Source: PLA5 sp040901705 (GTDB taxonomy: Bacteria; Planctomycetota; Planctomycetia; Pirellulales; PLA5). Taken from it: a stretch of 61,337 bases of DNA. Where the stretch lies: positions 1-61,337 of the forward strand of contig JBBDYI010000374.1 in NCBI GenBank assembly GCA_040901705.1, read 5' to 3'. Every line of letters begins with the position of its first letter. Position 1 is the stretch's first letter. Both the position numbers and the translations under genes were made by a program. Below are positions 45,038 to 53,140 of this stretch, in pieces. The notes under the pieces are model-generated. The model saw only the letters and a program-made list of their open reading frames with translations, ran no database searches and had not been told where the DNA came from.

Positions 45038-46045
45038 TTACAGCGCCGTCGTTTCCGCATACCCGAACATCAAATTGAAATTCTGCACGGCCGCGCCGGA
45101 CGCGCCTTTGATCAGGTTGTCCAGGCAACTGATCGTCACCACGCGGCCACGGACGAGGCGAACCGTTACGTCGACGAAGTTCGTATCGGCCGTGTCCTTG
45201 GTGCCCGGCAAATGTTCGACAACGCGGACGAACGGCTCGTCGGCGTAAAAGGTGCGGAGCGCGTCGAGCAGCATTTCTTCGGTCGCGTCGCCGGTCGGCC
45301 GCGAGTAGGTCGTCGTCAGGATGCCGCGGTCCATCGGAATCAGGTGCGGCGTGAAGATAACCTCGACCGACTTGCCGCAGGAGAGCGAGCAGATGCGGTC
45401 GATCTCCGGCGTGTGCCGATGGCGGCCGACATTGTAGGCCGAGACGCTTTCGTTGCATTCCGGATAGTGCGTGGTCAGTTTCGGCGTGCGTCCTGCGCCG
45501 GAAACGCCGCTTTTGCTGTCGACGACGATGTCGCGCGGCTCGATGAGGCCGGCCTTGAGCAGCGGGGCGAGCGCGATGATCGCCGACGTCGGATAGCAAC
45601 CGGGATTGGCCACCAGCGGAGCATCGACGATCGCCTCGCGGAACAGTTCCGGCAGTCCGTACGGCGTCTTGCCCAGTCGCGCGGCATCGGGATGCTTGTG
45701 CTCGTACCACTGGCTGTACGTTTCGGCGTCGCCGAGACGATAGTCGGCGCTGAAATCGATCACCCGCGATCCGGCCGCGATGACCGCCGAACAGAACTCG
45801 GCGCTGGCGGCGTGGGGCAAGCAGCTAAACACACACTCGGCCCGCCCAGCGACCTGAGCCGGTGCGAGGTTTTCCAGCCGGATGTCCAGCCGGCGGGCCA
45901 GCGCCGGGTGGACCGACGCGATATGGGCGTTGCCTTCCTGACGGCTAGTAACCGCCGTAATCTCAACGTGAGGATGCCGCAGCAGGAGCTTGATCAGCTC
46001 GAGCGCGGTATAGCCGGAGGCGCCAAGAATCGCAACTCGGGTCAT
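45038..46045 (-). CDS. argC: N-acetyl-gamma-glutamyl-phosphate reductase
   Basis: A 335-residue NADPH-dependent reductase, the third step of arginine synthesis. The Rossmann start RVAILGASGYTALELIKLL, the catalytic cysteine in NPGCYPT (C150), SKSGVSGAGR and the GRHRHTPEI stretch with the active-site histidine are all present. Length agrees with the type-1 family. It comes before argJ. Confidence 0.96.
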   Translation of the reverse strand: MTRVAILGASGYTALELIKLLLRHPHVEITAVTSRQEGNAHIASVHPALARRLDIRLENLAPAQVAGRAECVFSCLPHAASAEFCSAVIAAGSRVIDFSADYRLGDAETYSQWYEHKHPDAARLGKTPYGLPELFREAIVDAPLVANPGCYPTSAIIALAPLLKAGLIEPRDIVVDSKSGVSGAGRTPKLTTHYPECNESVSAYNVGRHRHTPEIDRICSLSCGKSVEVIFTPHLIPMDRGILTTTYSRPTGDATEEMLLDALRTFYADEPFVRVVEHLPGTKDTADTNFVDVTVRLVRGRVVTISCLDNLIKGASGAAVQNFNLMFGYAETTAL

Positions 46046-46355
46046 GGCTGGCGGTTTCGTGAAGCGAAGAATTCGGAGTACGCAAAGTCGTCAACGTAAC
46101 GCGAAACGCAAAGCGGCGGCGGAATTGGCGGCCCGCCGACCGGCGGCGCGTCGGAACGCGCGTCAATATACGACGCTCGCGGCGGCAGCGCAAGTGGTTT
46201 GGCGACGGTGCGTGCATGGGGGCGGCCAATCGTGTGGATCGGGTGAGCCGGCGATCGTTCGCCGGCGATTAGAATGACGTGGCGCATCGCTATGAGGTTC
46301 GCGCCACCAGTGCGGCGCTCGATTCGAATCGGCGTCCATGTTGGACGGCCCCGGC
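46046..46355. other. Intergenic stretch with a small perfect hairpin
   Basis: No gene is supported here. One perfect stem, GCCGGCGA at 46247-46254 with TCGCCGGC at 46259-46266, has a 4-base loop, but no T-rich tract follows on either strand. It may act as a weak terminator after the upstream Cys-rich gene, or as a dispersed palindrome. Confidence 0.4.
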
Positions 46356-46610
46356 CTAATGCGTCCGCCGCGCATCGTCCGACGCCGACGATAGATCGAT
46401 GTTCACCAGCGGCAAGGTCTTGCCCGCCATCGACGCACCGTCCGTCGACGCACCATCGGCAGCCGTCCCGCTCGCCGGACATTTCGCACATCCGCCGCAA
46501 CCACCCGCGCGGCCTAAGCCGGCAGTTCGCCGCCAACAACTCATGGCGAGATAGACCGTCGCGGCCGCGACGGCCAATACGACGCCGACCTGTTGCGCGA
46601 ATTCGTTCAT
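46356..46610 (-). CDS. Small Cys-rich membrane protein (FeoB-associated-like)
   Basis: An 84-residue protein with one N-terminal membrane helix (about residues 8-25) and a Cys cluster GCGGCAKCPA on the inner side by the positive-charge pattern (CWRR after the helix). Such clusters resemble FeoB-associated Cys-rich proteins, but no feoA/feoB genes are seen here. It begins 8 bases after the stop of the dehydroquinate-synthase-like gene, so it is probably translated from the same message. Confidence 0.55.
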   Translation of the reverse strand: MNEFAQQVGVVLAVAAATVYLAMSCWRRTAGLGRAGGCGGCAKCPASGTAADGASTDGASMAGKTLPLVNIDLSSASDDARRTH

Positions 46611-46618
46611 CGCAGCGT

Positions 46619-47854
46619 CTATGCCAAGGGCAAGGCAAATTCACCCGGCGACCGTGCGTACGTCGCTACATAATCGATCGCCTGCCGCATCAAATCGTGG
46701 TCCACCTCGTGAACTTCGATCGGATCGCCGACGCCGCGAAGCATGGTCAGCGTCAGCCGTCCGCCGAGGTGCTGGCGAAATTCCTCCAGGCCGCCGAACA
46801 ACGCGTCGCGGCGGTCGAGCACCGGATAGTCGAAGGCGAAACCCAAGTCGCCGAGACATCGCAACACCCGCTCGGCCGTTTCCTCGGCCAGCCCCAGCGC
46901 CAGCGACGAATACACCGTATCGATCGCCACGCCGATCGCCACCGCTTCGCCGTGTCGCAGCTCGAAATCCGTCATCGCTTCGAGCTTGTGCGCCGACCAG
47001 TGTCCGAAATCGAGCGGGCGGGCTTCGAGCGCCTCGAACGGATCGCCGCCCCGCGTGATGTGGTCCAGATGCAGCATCGCGGAGCGGCGGATGATCGGCA
47101 TCGCGACGTCCCGCTTGCGGCGGCGTACTTCCGTGGCCTCGGCACATAGCAATTCGAACAGCGCCGGGTCTTTGAGCAGCGAGACCTTCACCGCTTCGGA
47201 AAAGCCGGCCACGAAGTCGCGGTCGCTCAGCGTCGAGAGCAGCGCTTCGTCGTTGATCACCGCCCAGGGCACGGCGAACGAGCCGACCCAGTTCTTCTTG
47301 CCGAACAGATTGACGCCGTTCTTGACGCCGATGGCGGAGTCGCCTTGTGCCAGCGTGGTCGTCGGCAAACGCACGAGCCGAATGCCGCGATGGGCGATCG
47401 CCGCTGCAAATCCGACCGCGTCGAGCACCGCCCCGCCGCCGATCACCACGACGTAACTTCGCCGATCCAGTTCCGCCGCGTTCATCACCTTGAGCATCCG
47501 TTCGAGGATGTGAATGTCGTTCTTCACATCCTCGCCGCCGGGCACGACTTGCAGCGACCCGACACAGCGAATCCGCCGCCGGTGCCGGTCCGCGAACCGC
47601 CGAATCCGCTCGCGCAACAGGGGCATCGCCGAGAGCACGTTCTCGTCGACCCAAAACTGCACCCGCGGCGGCGCGTCGCCGGATGGTTCGATGGCGGCGA
47701 GCAACACGTCCTGCTCGTCCGCCAGCACGTCGCGCGTAAAACGGACGCGGTGGCTCTGCGGCACGGAAAACGAAACGTCGATCGAGCGGTCGTCGGAGGC
47801 GGGATTCAAGGCAGGCAGGCGGGGTTGGAGAAGGTGGGCGGTGTCGCGTCGCAT
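46619..47854 (-). CDS. Dehydroquinate-synthase-like enzyme (EboD-type)
   Basis: A 411-residue NAD-dependent sugar-cyclase-fold enzyme. VVVIGGGAVLDAVGFAAAIA and PTTTLAQGDSAIGVKNGVN are DHQS-like. Candidate metal ligands lie in GFSEAVKV, RPLDFGHWSAHKLE and ELRHGEAVAIG. The pattern of ITRGGDPFEALEARPLDFGHW is like the EboD group, which sits in the eboABCDEF cluster in other bacteria and is linked to export of cyclic polyols or terpenoid precursors, rather than to AroB. No other ebo gene is seen here. Start 47854 is where family similarity begins; a longer frame runs to 48214. Confidence 0.82.
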   Translation of the reverse strand: MRRDTAHLLQPRLPALNPASDDRSIDVSFSVPQSHRVRFTRDVLADEQDVLLAAIEPSGDAPPRVQFWVDENVLSAMPLLRERIRRFADRHRRRIRCVGSLQVVPGGEDVKNDIHILERMLKVMNAAELDRRSYVVVIGGGAVLDAVGFAAAIAHRGIRLVRLPTTTLAQGDSAIGVKNGVNLFGKKNWVGSFAVPWAVINDEALLSTLSDRDFVAGFSEAVKVSLLKDPALFELLCAEATEVRRRKRDVAMPIIRRSAMLHLDHITRGGDPFEALEARPLDFGHWSAHKLEAMTDFELRHGEAVAIGVAIDTVYSSLALGLAEETAERVLRCLGDLGFAFDYPVLDRRDALFGGLEEFRQHLGGRLTLTMLRGVGDPIEVHEVDHDLMRQAIDYVATYARSPGEFALPLA

Positions 47855-48232
47855 CAAAGACAATTTACACGAATTCCGCGTGGAATTACCGAGTCGGATC
47901 GACGATGCCATAGAATGATAGAAAGCTGCGAGTCGCCGGCATCCAAAAGTCATTATACGCAAGCCTGACCGCAGCAGCCACACTCTCCCAAAAGGGTGGT
48001 TTCCGCGTGCGTGTTGCAATTCTCGGCATCGATCGCGTTTGTCGATATCGCATGGCGCTTGCCAGAGTAATATCGCATTGGCGAGAGCCGTTTTCGCGAT
48101 CGGCCTTGCTCCAGCGGCGAGCTTCGATACCATGACGCCCCGATCAGTCCGCGCACCGCACCAGCACGACATCGAATTCGAATTGCCGATCGCGGCATCC
48201 GGTTCGCCGTACATTTTCCGCCGAGGCCATCA
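47855..48232. other. Intergenic stretch between divergent genes
   Basis: Region of 378 bases between the minus-strand dehydroquinate-synthase-like gene and the plus-strand lipase-like gene. It holds a possible short Cys-rich gene on the minus strand, listed separately, and a GAGG ribosome binding site near 48223 for the lipase-like gene. Nothing else was recognised. Confidence 0.4.
47953..48078 (-). CDS. Possible 41-residue Cys-rich peptide
   Basis: An open frame from ATG 48078 to TAA 47953 ends in GECGCCGQACV: five Cys in all, four of them in the last ten residues. It has no good ribosome binding site. The density of Cys in GC-rich DNA can be chance, so this is weak. It lies upstream of the dehydroquinate-synthase-like gene on the same strand, 98 bases away. 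Confidence 0.25.
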   Translation of the reverse strand: MRYYSGKRHAISTNAIDAENCNTHAETTLLGECGCCGQACV

Positions 48233-49333
48233 ATGAAGCGTCTTTCCGGCATCGCCTTTCGCAGCCGCCCGCTCGTTGGAGCGGTCGTATTGCTTGCCGT
48301 CGCCGGATTCGCCGCCAACGGCGATTGCTTCGCCCAGCAACGGCTGATTGTCGACCTACCGATGCGAAGTGAATTGCCCGCGCCGCCACAATCGGCGCTG
48401 CAGTCCGCCAAAGGCGGCGCGCCCGACTGGCTCGACAGCGCGATCGCCTGGACCGACCAACTTTACTTTCGCGGCTGGCGAATTCAACGGCACGTCAAAT
48501 CCAATGAATTCCGCCTGCTCGACGAAGACGACGCCCAACAGGCCGCGGGCACATACGACGAATGCAACGCCGCCCTCGATCGCATCAAGCAAGAAAAGCA
48601 CCTCGAACCGATGCGGGGCAAAGTCGTTATCCTGCTGCACGGATTGGCTGCGCCGCGGTGGTCGATGAAGCCGCTGGCGGCTTACCTGCACAAGCATGGC
48701 GAGTACGAAACCATCATCGTCGAGTACGCCAGCCTCCGCTCCTCGATCGACGACGCGGCGGTCGGTCTGGCCAACATCATCAAGAATCTCGAAGGCGTCG
48801 AGGAAATCAACCTCGTCGGCCACAGCATGGGCAATATCGTCATTCGCCGCTATCTGGCCGGCGACGAATCGCCGAAACTCGGTTGGAAGCCCGACCGGCG
48901 CATCGGCCGCATCGTGATGATCGCGCCGCCGAATCACGGTTCGATTACCGCCACTCAGCTTTCCGACACATCGACGTTCAAGACGGTCTTCGGCGCCTCG
49001 GGCGTGCAACTGGGAAAGAAATGGAAGGATCTCGAACCGCGACTCGCCACGCCCAGCGGCGAGTTCGGCATCATCGCCGGCGGATACGGTAACCCGCTCG
49101 GGCTCAACCCGTTCGTTCCCGGCGACGACGACGGTCGCATCGGCGTGGAAGAAACGCGGTTGGGCGGCGCTTCGGACTCGCTCGTCATCGGCGCGGTCCA
49201 CGAGTTCATCGTCTTCGATCCGCGCGTGTTCGAGTTCACGGATCGGTTCCTGGCTTCGGGCTATTTCGTATCCGCCGACGAGAAACGCGCGATCCCGAAG
49301 GAATCGGTCGCCCGGCGTCCGCAGGACCGCTAG
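48233..49333 (+). CDS. Secreted lipase-like alpha/beta hydrolase
   Basis: A 366-residue protein with a signal peptide ending near NGDCFAQQ. VVILLHGLA (oxyanion region) and LVGHSMGN (nucleophile S198) mark a serine hydrolase of the lipase/PGAP1-like type. APPNHGS is typical of lipases of this group. C-terminal GDDDGRIGVEET may carry the acid. GAGG upstream of the ATG supports the start. Substrate unknown. Confidence 0.8.
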   Translation: MKRLSGIAFRSRPLVGAVVLLAVAGFAANGDCFAQQRLIVDLPMRSELPAPPQSALQSAKGGAPDWLDSAIAWTDQLYFRGWRIQRHVKSNEFRLLDEDDAQQAAGTYDECNAALDRIKQEKHLEPMRGKVVILLHGLAAPRWSMKPLAAYLHKHGEYETIIVEYASLRSSIDDAAVGLANIIKNLEGVEEINLVGHSMGNIVIRRYLAGDESPKLGWKPDRRIGRIVMIAPPNHGSITATQLSDTSTFKTVFGASGVQLGKKWKDLEPRLATPSGEFGIIAGGYGNPLGLNPFVPGDDDGRIGVEETRLGGASDSLVIGAVHEFIVFDPRVFEFTDRFLASGYFVSADEKRAIPKESVARRPQDR

Positions 49334-49688
49334 CGACGAATGCATCGCCAGCCGCCGATTCGACGCGGATCCAGTTTTTCTCGGAGTTGTTCGATTTGGC
49401 GAATTCTCCCGACTGCGACAGGCTAGCCCCGTCGGTGGCATGCTCGGCGCGGAGAAAAAGTCCGGCGAACTCCAAAAAACCGCGTGCCAGCCACGGCGGC
49501 CAACGCTAGAATGCATCGTGGCCGTATCCCGTCTCGATTTTCCGGACGGCGCAGGGCTACACGAACCGCGTCGGCATCGTCGACAACCAACGTGGTCCGC
49601 GCCGAAGGAGTTTCGCTCGTCGAGCGGCTCGATCGGCCTGGCATGCGGTTTCCCGCGACTCGGCCTCCTTGAATTGCGAAGTTTTCCT
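49334..49688. other. Gene-less stretch before the second hydrolase
   Basis: 355 bases with no supported gene. An in-frame extension of the next gene begins at 49440 but has no family similarity, so the next gene is started at 49689. No repeat or hairpin of note was recognised. Confidence 0.4.
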
Positions 49689-50522
49689 ATGAGAGTATCC
49701 GTCGCCTCGGGATGCGAGCAGCGATTCACCGCGGATGGGACGCCGCTGAGCTATTACGACGTCGGTTCCGGCGAAGTGCCCGTCGTGTTGCTCCACGGTC
49801 TGTTCGGCAGCCCGTCCAATTGGCTGCCGATCATGCACGAGTTGGAATCGCACTATCGCTTCCTCGCGCTGCAGCTTCCGATCGACGCCGCCGGCCAGCG
49901 CCGCCTGGGCAAGTTCGAATCGATCGATCAGCTTACCGATTACGTCGCCGCATTTTTCGACGAACTCGAACTCGACCGTGCGGTGATCGTCGGCAACTCG
50001 CTGGGCGGACAGGTTGGGCTCGACTACTACCTGCGCTGCCCCGAGCGCGTCGAACGACTCGTGCTCGCCGGCAGTGCGGGCCTTTTCGAGCGCAACCTCG
50101 CCAGCGGCAAGCGGTGGCGAATCTGCCGGCAGTTCATCCGCGAGCAAGCCAGCCAGATTTTTTACGATCCCGCGATCGTGTGCAATGAATTGGTCGACGA
50201 CATCTACGACATCCTAAGCGACCGCGGCCATCGCAAGCTGATCGTTCAAGTCGCCAAATCGACGCGCGACCGCTACATGCTCGACGACTTGGCGCGCGTC
50301 GACATCCCCACGCTAATCGTGTGGGGCAAAGACGACACGATCACGCCTCCGTTTGTCGCCGAGCAGTTCGGCGACCACATTCGCGGGTCCAAGCGTATCT
50401 TTATCGATGAGTGCGGACACGCGCCGCCGATCGAACAGCCCGCCGCGTTTGCCCGCGCGCTCCACGACTTTCTCGGCGACCTGGCGTCGACCGGATTCGT
50501 CGCACCCAGCCAACCGCGGTGA
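49689..50522 (+). CDS. Alpha/beta hydrolase (MhpC-like fold)
   Basis: A 277-residue cytosolic hydrolase. VVLLHGLFGSPSNW (oxyanion hole), VGNSLGGQ (S104), WGKDDTITPP (acid) and DECGHAPPIEQP (histidine) form a complete triad. The last bases GTGA overlap the start of the next gene, so the two are translationally coupled; joint work on a lipid or hydrophobic substrate with the exporter is inferred. Confidence 0.85.
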   Translation: MRVSVASGCEQRFTADGTPLSYYDVGSGEVPVVLLHGLFGSPSNWLPIMHELESHYRFLALQLPIDAAGQRRLGKFESIDQLTDYVAAFFDELELDRAVIVGNSLGGQVGLDYYLRCPERVERLVLAGSAGLFERNLASGKRWRICRQFIREQASQIFYDPAIVCNELVDDIYDILSDRGHRKLIVQVAKSTRDRYMLDDLARVDIPTLIVWGKDDTITPPFVAEQFGDHIRGSKRIFIDECGHAPPIEQPAAFARALHDFLGDLASTGFVAPSQPR

Positions 50523-52762
50523 TCGGCCGCTCCAAGGAATCTCGCCCGGTGTTCTCGCGCGTCCACTGCACCGCCGTGCTGGTCGCGGCGGTCGTGCTGT
50601 TCCCCGTTCTGGCATTCGGTCTCGTCGGGGCGCTCAAAAGCAACTCGAACGACCCGCGGCAATGGCTGCCGAGCGGTTTCGACGAGACGCGCCGCTACGA
50701 CTGGCTGCAACAACATTTCGGCAACGACGAAATCACCGTCGTCAGTTGGCCCGGCTGCACGCTTTTCGACGAGCGCGCCGAAAAGCTCGCGCAGGCCTTG
50801 ACCGAAAACGCCGCGACGGCCTATTTCCTGCGCGCTACCACTGCTGGGCGCGTCCTCGCGCAGCTTATGGCGAAGCCGCTCGATGTGCCGCGCGACGAAG
50901 CGATCGAGCGTCTTAAGGGGACGCTGATCGGCCCCGACGGCCGCACGTCTTGTGTCGTGCTTACCGTGTCGCCCCGCGGGGTCGCCAATCGAGCCGCCGC
51001 GCTGGCCGAACTTCGGCGTGCGGCAAAGCGGGAATGCGACCTCGACGACGATCAACTTCACCTCGGCGGGCCTACGGTCGACGCCGCCACGATCGACATC
51101 GAAAGCCAACGCATGTTGCTCTCGCTGGCCGGCCTCTCCGGATTGGTCGCGATGGCGATCGCCTGGATTCGGCTGGGAAGTTTTCGTTTGACCCTCATCC
51201 TGCTCGCCGTGGCCGTTTATTGCACGGCGTTGTCGCTGGCGATTCTGTACTACACCGGCGGCACGATGAACCTCGTCATGACGATGCTGCCGCCGCTGAT
51301 CTTCGTGCTCGGCATTTCCACGTCGATTCATCTGGTCAATTACTATCGCGATGCGCTGGCCGAAGGCCCGGCCAACGCCGCCCCAATCATGGCCCTGCGC
51401 CACGGATGGCGGCCCTGCTTTCTCGCTTCATTCACTACCGGCCTCGGCCTCTTGTCGCTGGCCGTCAGCGATATCGTGCCCGTCAAGATGTTCGGCATTT
51501 ACGCCGCCGCCGGCACATTCGCGGGCCTGGCCGTCGTGCTCATCCTGCTGCCAGTCGCGCTGCAAGTTTGGCCTGCGAAAGCTCCCGCCGCAAAGTCGAA
51601 GAAGAAGCGCGCGTCCGCGACCGCGACGCCGCGGATCGACCGCTACTTCGACCGCATCCGCCGCCGGCACGCGACCATCGTTGCCGGCTGCATTCTGCTG
51701 ATGGCCGTCACCGGCACGGGCCTGCTGTGGCTCCGCTCGACGGTCAAGCTGCAATATCGCTTCGGCGCGGAAAGCCGCATCCTGCAAGACTACCGCTGGC
51801 TTGAAGAACACCTCGGCCCGCTGGTGCCGATGGAATTGGTCGTTCACGTCGATCCGACCGAACACCCCAGTCTCGCCGATCAACTGCGGCAGGTCGTTAC
51901 GCTAGTGCGCCGCGCCGAACAGCTTTCCGAAGTTGGCGCGGCGCTGTCCGCCGCCGATTTTGCGCCGACCCTCCCGCGCGGCACGGCGGCCCGCGACGTC
52001 GTCCAGCGCGTCGCGTGGAAGCGAAACGCGGCGACGATCGAGCAACACCTGCGGCACAACCACTTCTTCGCCAGCGGCGACGACGGCGAGAATCTGTGGC
52101 GGATCAGCGTCCGCGCTTCGGCGCTCGGCGACGTCGACTATGGCCGCTTCATCGACAAGCTCCGCGAGCAAGTCGAACCCGCCGTCGCATCGATGCGCGG
52201 CGTCCGCGTGACGTACACCGGCATCATTCCACTGATCTACAAAGCCCAGCGCGAGCTGCTCAGCGATCTTACCGAAAGTTTTCTGCTGGCCTTCGCCTTG
52301 ATCGCCGTCGTGATCATGATCGTGCTTCGCAGCATCCGTTGCGGCCTGGTGGCGATGATTCCCAACGTGTTTCCCGTCGTCGTCGTGTTCGGCTTGATGG
52401 GCTGGCTGGGCATCTGGATCGAGATCGGCTCGATCATGACCGCCAGCGCGGCGATGGGCATCGCGGTCGACGACACGTTTCACCTGCTGGCCTGGCATTC
52501 CCGAGCGCTGGGCAAGGGAGCGAACCGCGAAAACGCCGTCCACGCCGCGCTGCGGCGCTGCGCCGGAGCCATGATCCACACCACGCTCGTCACGGCGTGC
52601 GCGCTGCTGGTCTTTTCGTTCAGTTCGTTCATGCCGATCCGTCGCTTCGCCTGGATGATGGCCACGCTGCTCGTCGCGGCGTTGGCCGGCGACCTGATCC
52701 TGCTCCCCGCAATCCTCGTCGGGCCGATCGGCAAGTTCTTTCGCCCTGCATCTCGGAAATGA
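50519..52762 (+). CDS. RND/MMPL-family membrane transporter
   Basis: A 747-residue inner-membrane protein if GTG 50519 is the start; this overlaps the hydrolase stop (GTGA). An N-terminal helix (VHCTAVLVAAVVLFPVLAFGLVGAL), a large outside loop, a helix group (LSLAGLSGLVAMAIAWI, MTMLPPLIFVLGISTSIHLVNYY), then a second outside loop and another helix group (AMGIAVDDTFHLLAWH) give the two-halved layout of MMPL/patched-type exporters. The earlier start at 50411 would lie inside the hydrolase gene and is rejected. Relatives export lipids, hopanoids or drugs. The substrate is not clear. Confidence 0.85.
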   Translation: MIGRSKESRPVFSRVHCTAVLVAAVVLFPVLAFGLVGALKSNSNDPRQWLPSGFDETRRYDWLQQHFGNDEITVVSWPGCTLFDERAEKLAQALTENAATAYFLRATTAGRVLAQLMAKPLDVPRDEAIERLKGTLIGPDGRTSCVVLTVSPRGVANRAAALAELRRAAKRECDLDDDQLHLGGPTVDAATIDIESQRMLLSLAGLSGLVAMAIAWIRLGSFRLTLILLAVAVYCTALSLAILYYTGGTMNLVMTMLPPLIFVLGISTSIHLVNYYRDALAEGPANAAPIMALRHGWRPCFLASFTTGLGLLSLAVSDIVPVKMFGIYAAAGTFAGLAVVLILLPVALQVWPAKAPAAKSKKKRASATATPRIDRYFDRIRRRHATIVAGCILLMAVTGTGLLWLRSTVKLQYRFGAESRILQDYRWLEEHLGPLVPMELVVHVDPTEHPSLADQLRQVVTLVRRAEQLSEVGAALSAADFAPTLPRGTAARDVVQRVAWKRNAATIEQHLRHNHFFASGDDGENLWRISVRASALGDVDYGRFIDKLREQVEPAVASMRGVRVTYTGIIPLIYKAQRELLSDLTESFLLAFALIAVVIMIVLRSIRCGLVAMIPNVFPVVVVFGLMGWLGIWIEIGSIMTASAAMGIAVDDTFHLLAWHSRALGKGANRENAVHAALRRCAGAMIHTTLVTACALLVFSFSSFMPIRRFAWMMATLLVAALAGDLILLPAILVGPIGKFFRPASRK

Positions 52763-52765
52763 TCC

Positions 52766-53140
52766 ACAGATGTCGCCGATTGTCGCAGATGGAGTTGCTT
52801 GGCTCTTGTTTCAACATGCTGCTAGCCGCTACTGCTATCCGCTATCGGTACTACTAACGCTCCAAATCTTCACGGCCTGAGAAGGATTCATGCATGACTT
52901 GAAAACACGGAGGCACGGAGACACGGAGGGCATGCAAACGATGAGTGATGAGTGGCACTTCCAATCGTAAGGTGGCATCGCCGCTCGTTCATCATTCATC
53001 ACTCATCAATCATCGTTCATCACTTTCCCTTTTTCCTCCGTGTCTCCGTGCCTCCGTGTTTTGAATTCACTTGCCGAACCGTTTTGGTTGCGGCCAGCGG
53101 CCGCGCTAGGAAATCTGCGTAATCTGCGGATGTCTGCCGA
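52766..53140. repeat. Nested inverted-repeat block of CACGGAGG, ATGAGTG and CGCAGAT type
   Basis: The centre is a perfect 28-base inverted repeat, 52902-52929 against 53035-53062 (CACGGAGGCACGGAGACACG type). Inside it, 52939-52954 pairs with 53000-53015 with one mismatch. Outside it, tandem 10-mers at 52771-52790 (TGTCGCCGAT, TGTCGCAGAT) and at 53112-53140 (AATCTGCG type) lie on the two sides as an imperfect outer pair. The right part overlaps the 3' end of the beta-helix gene. Confidence 0.7.

Noticed and set aside
45000..45710. Longer start of argJ
   Set aside because: Would run inside argC in another frame; ArgJ similarity begins at 44969.
46274..47149. 291-codon plus-strand open frame
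   Set aside because: Opposite the EboD-like gene and the Cys-rich gene; Arg-rich and without domain.
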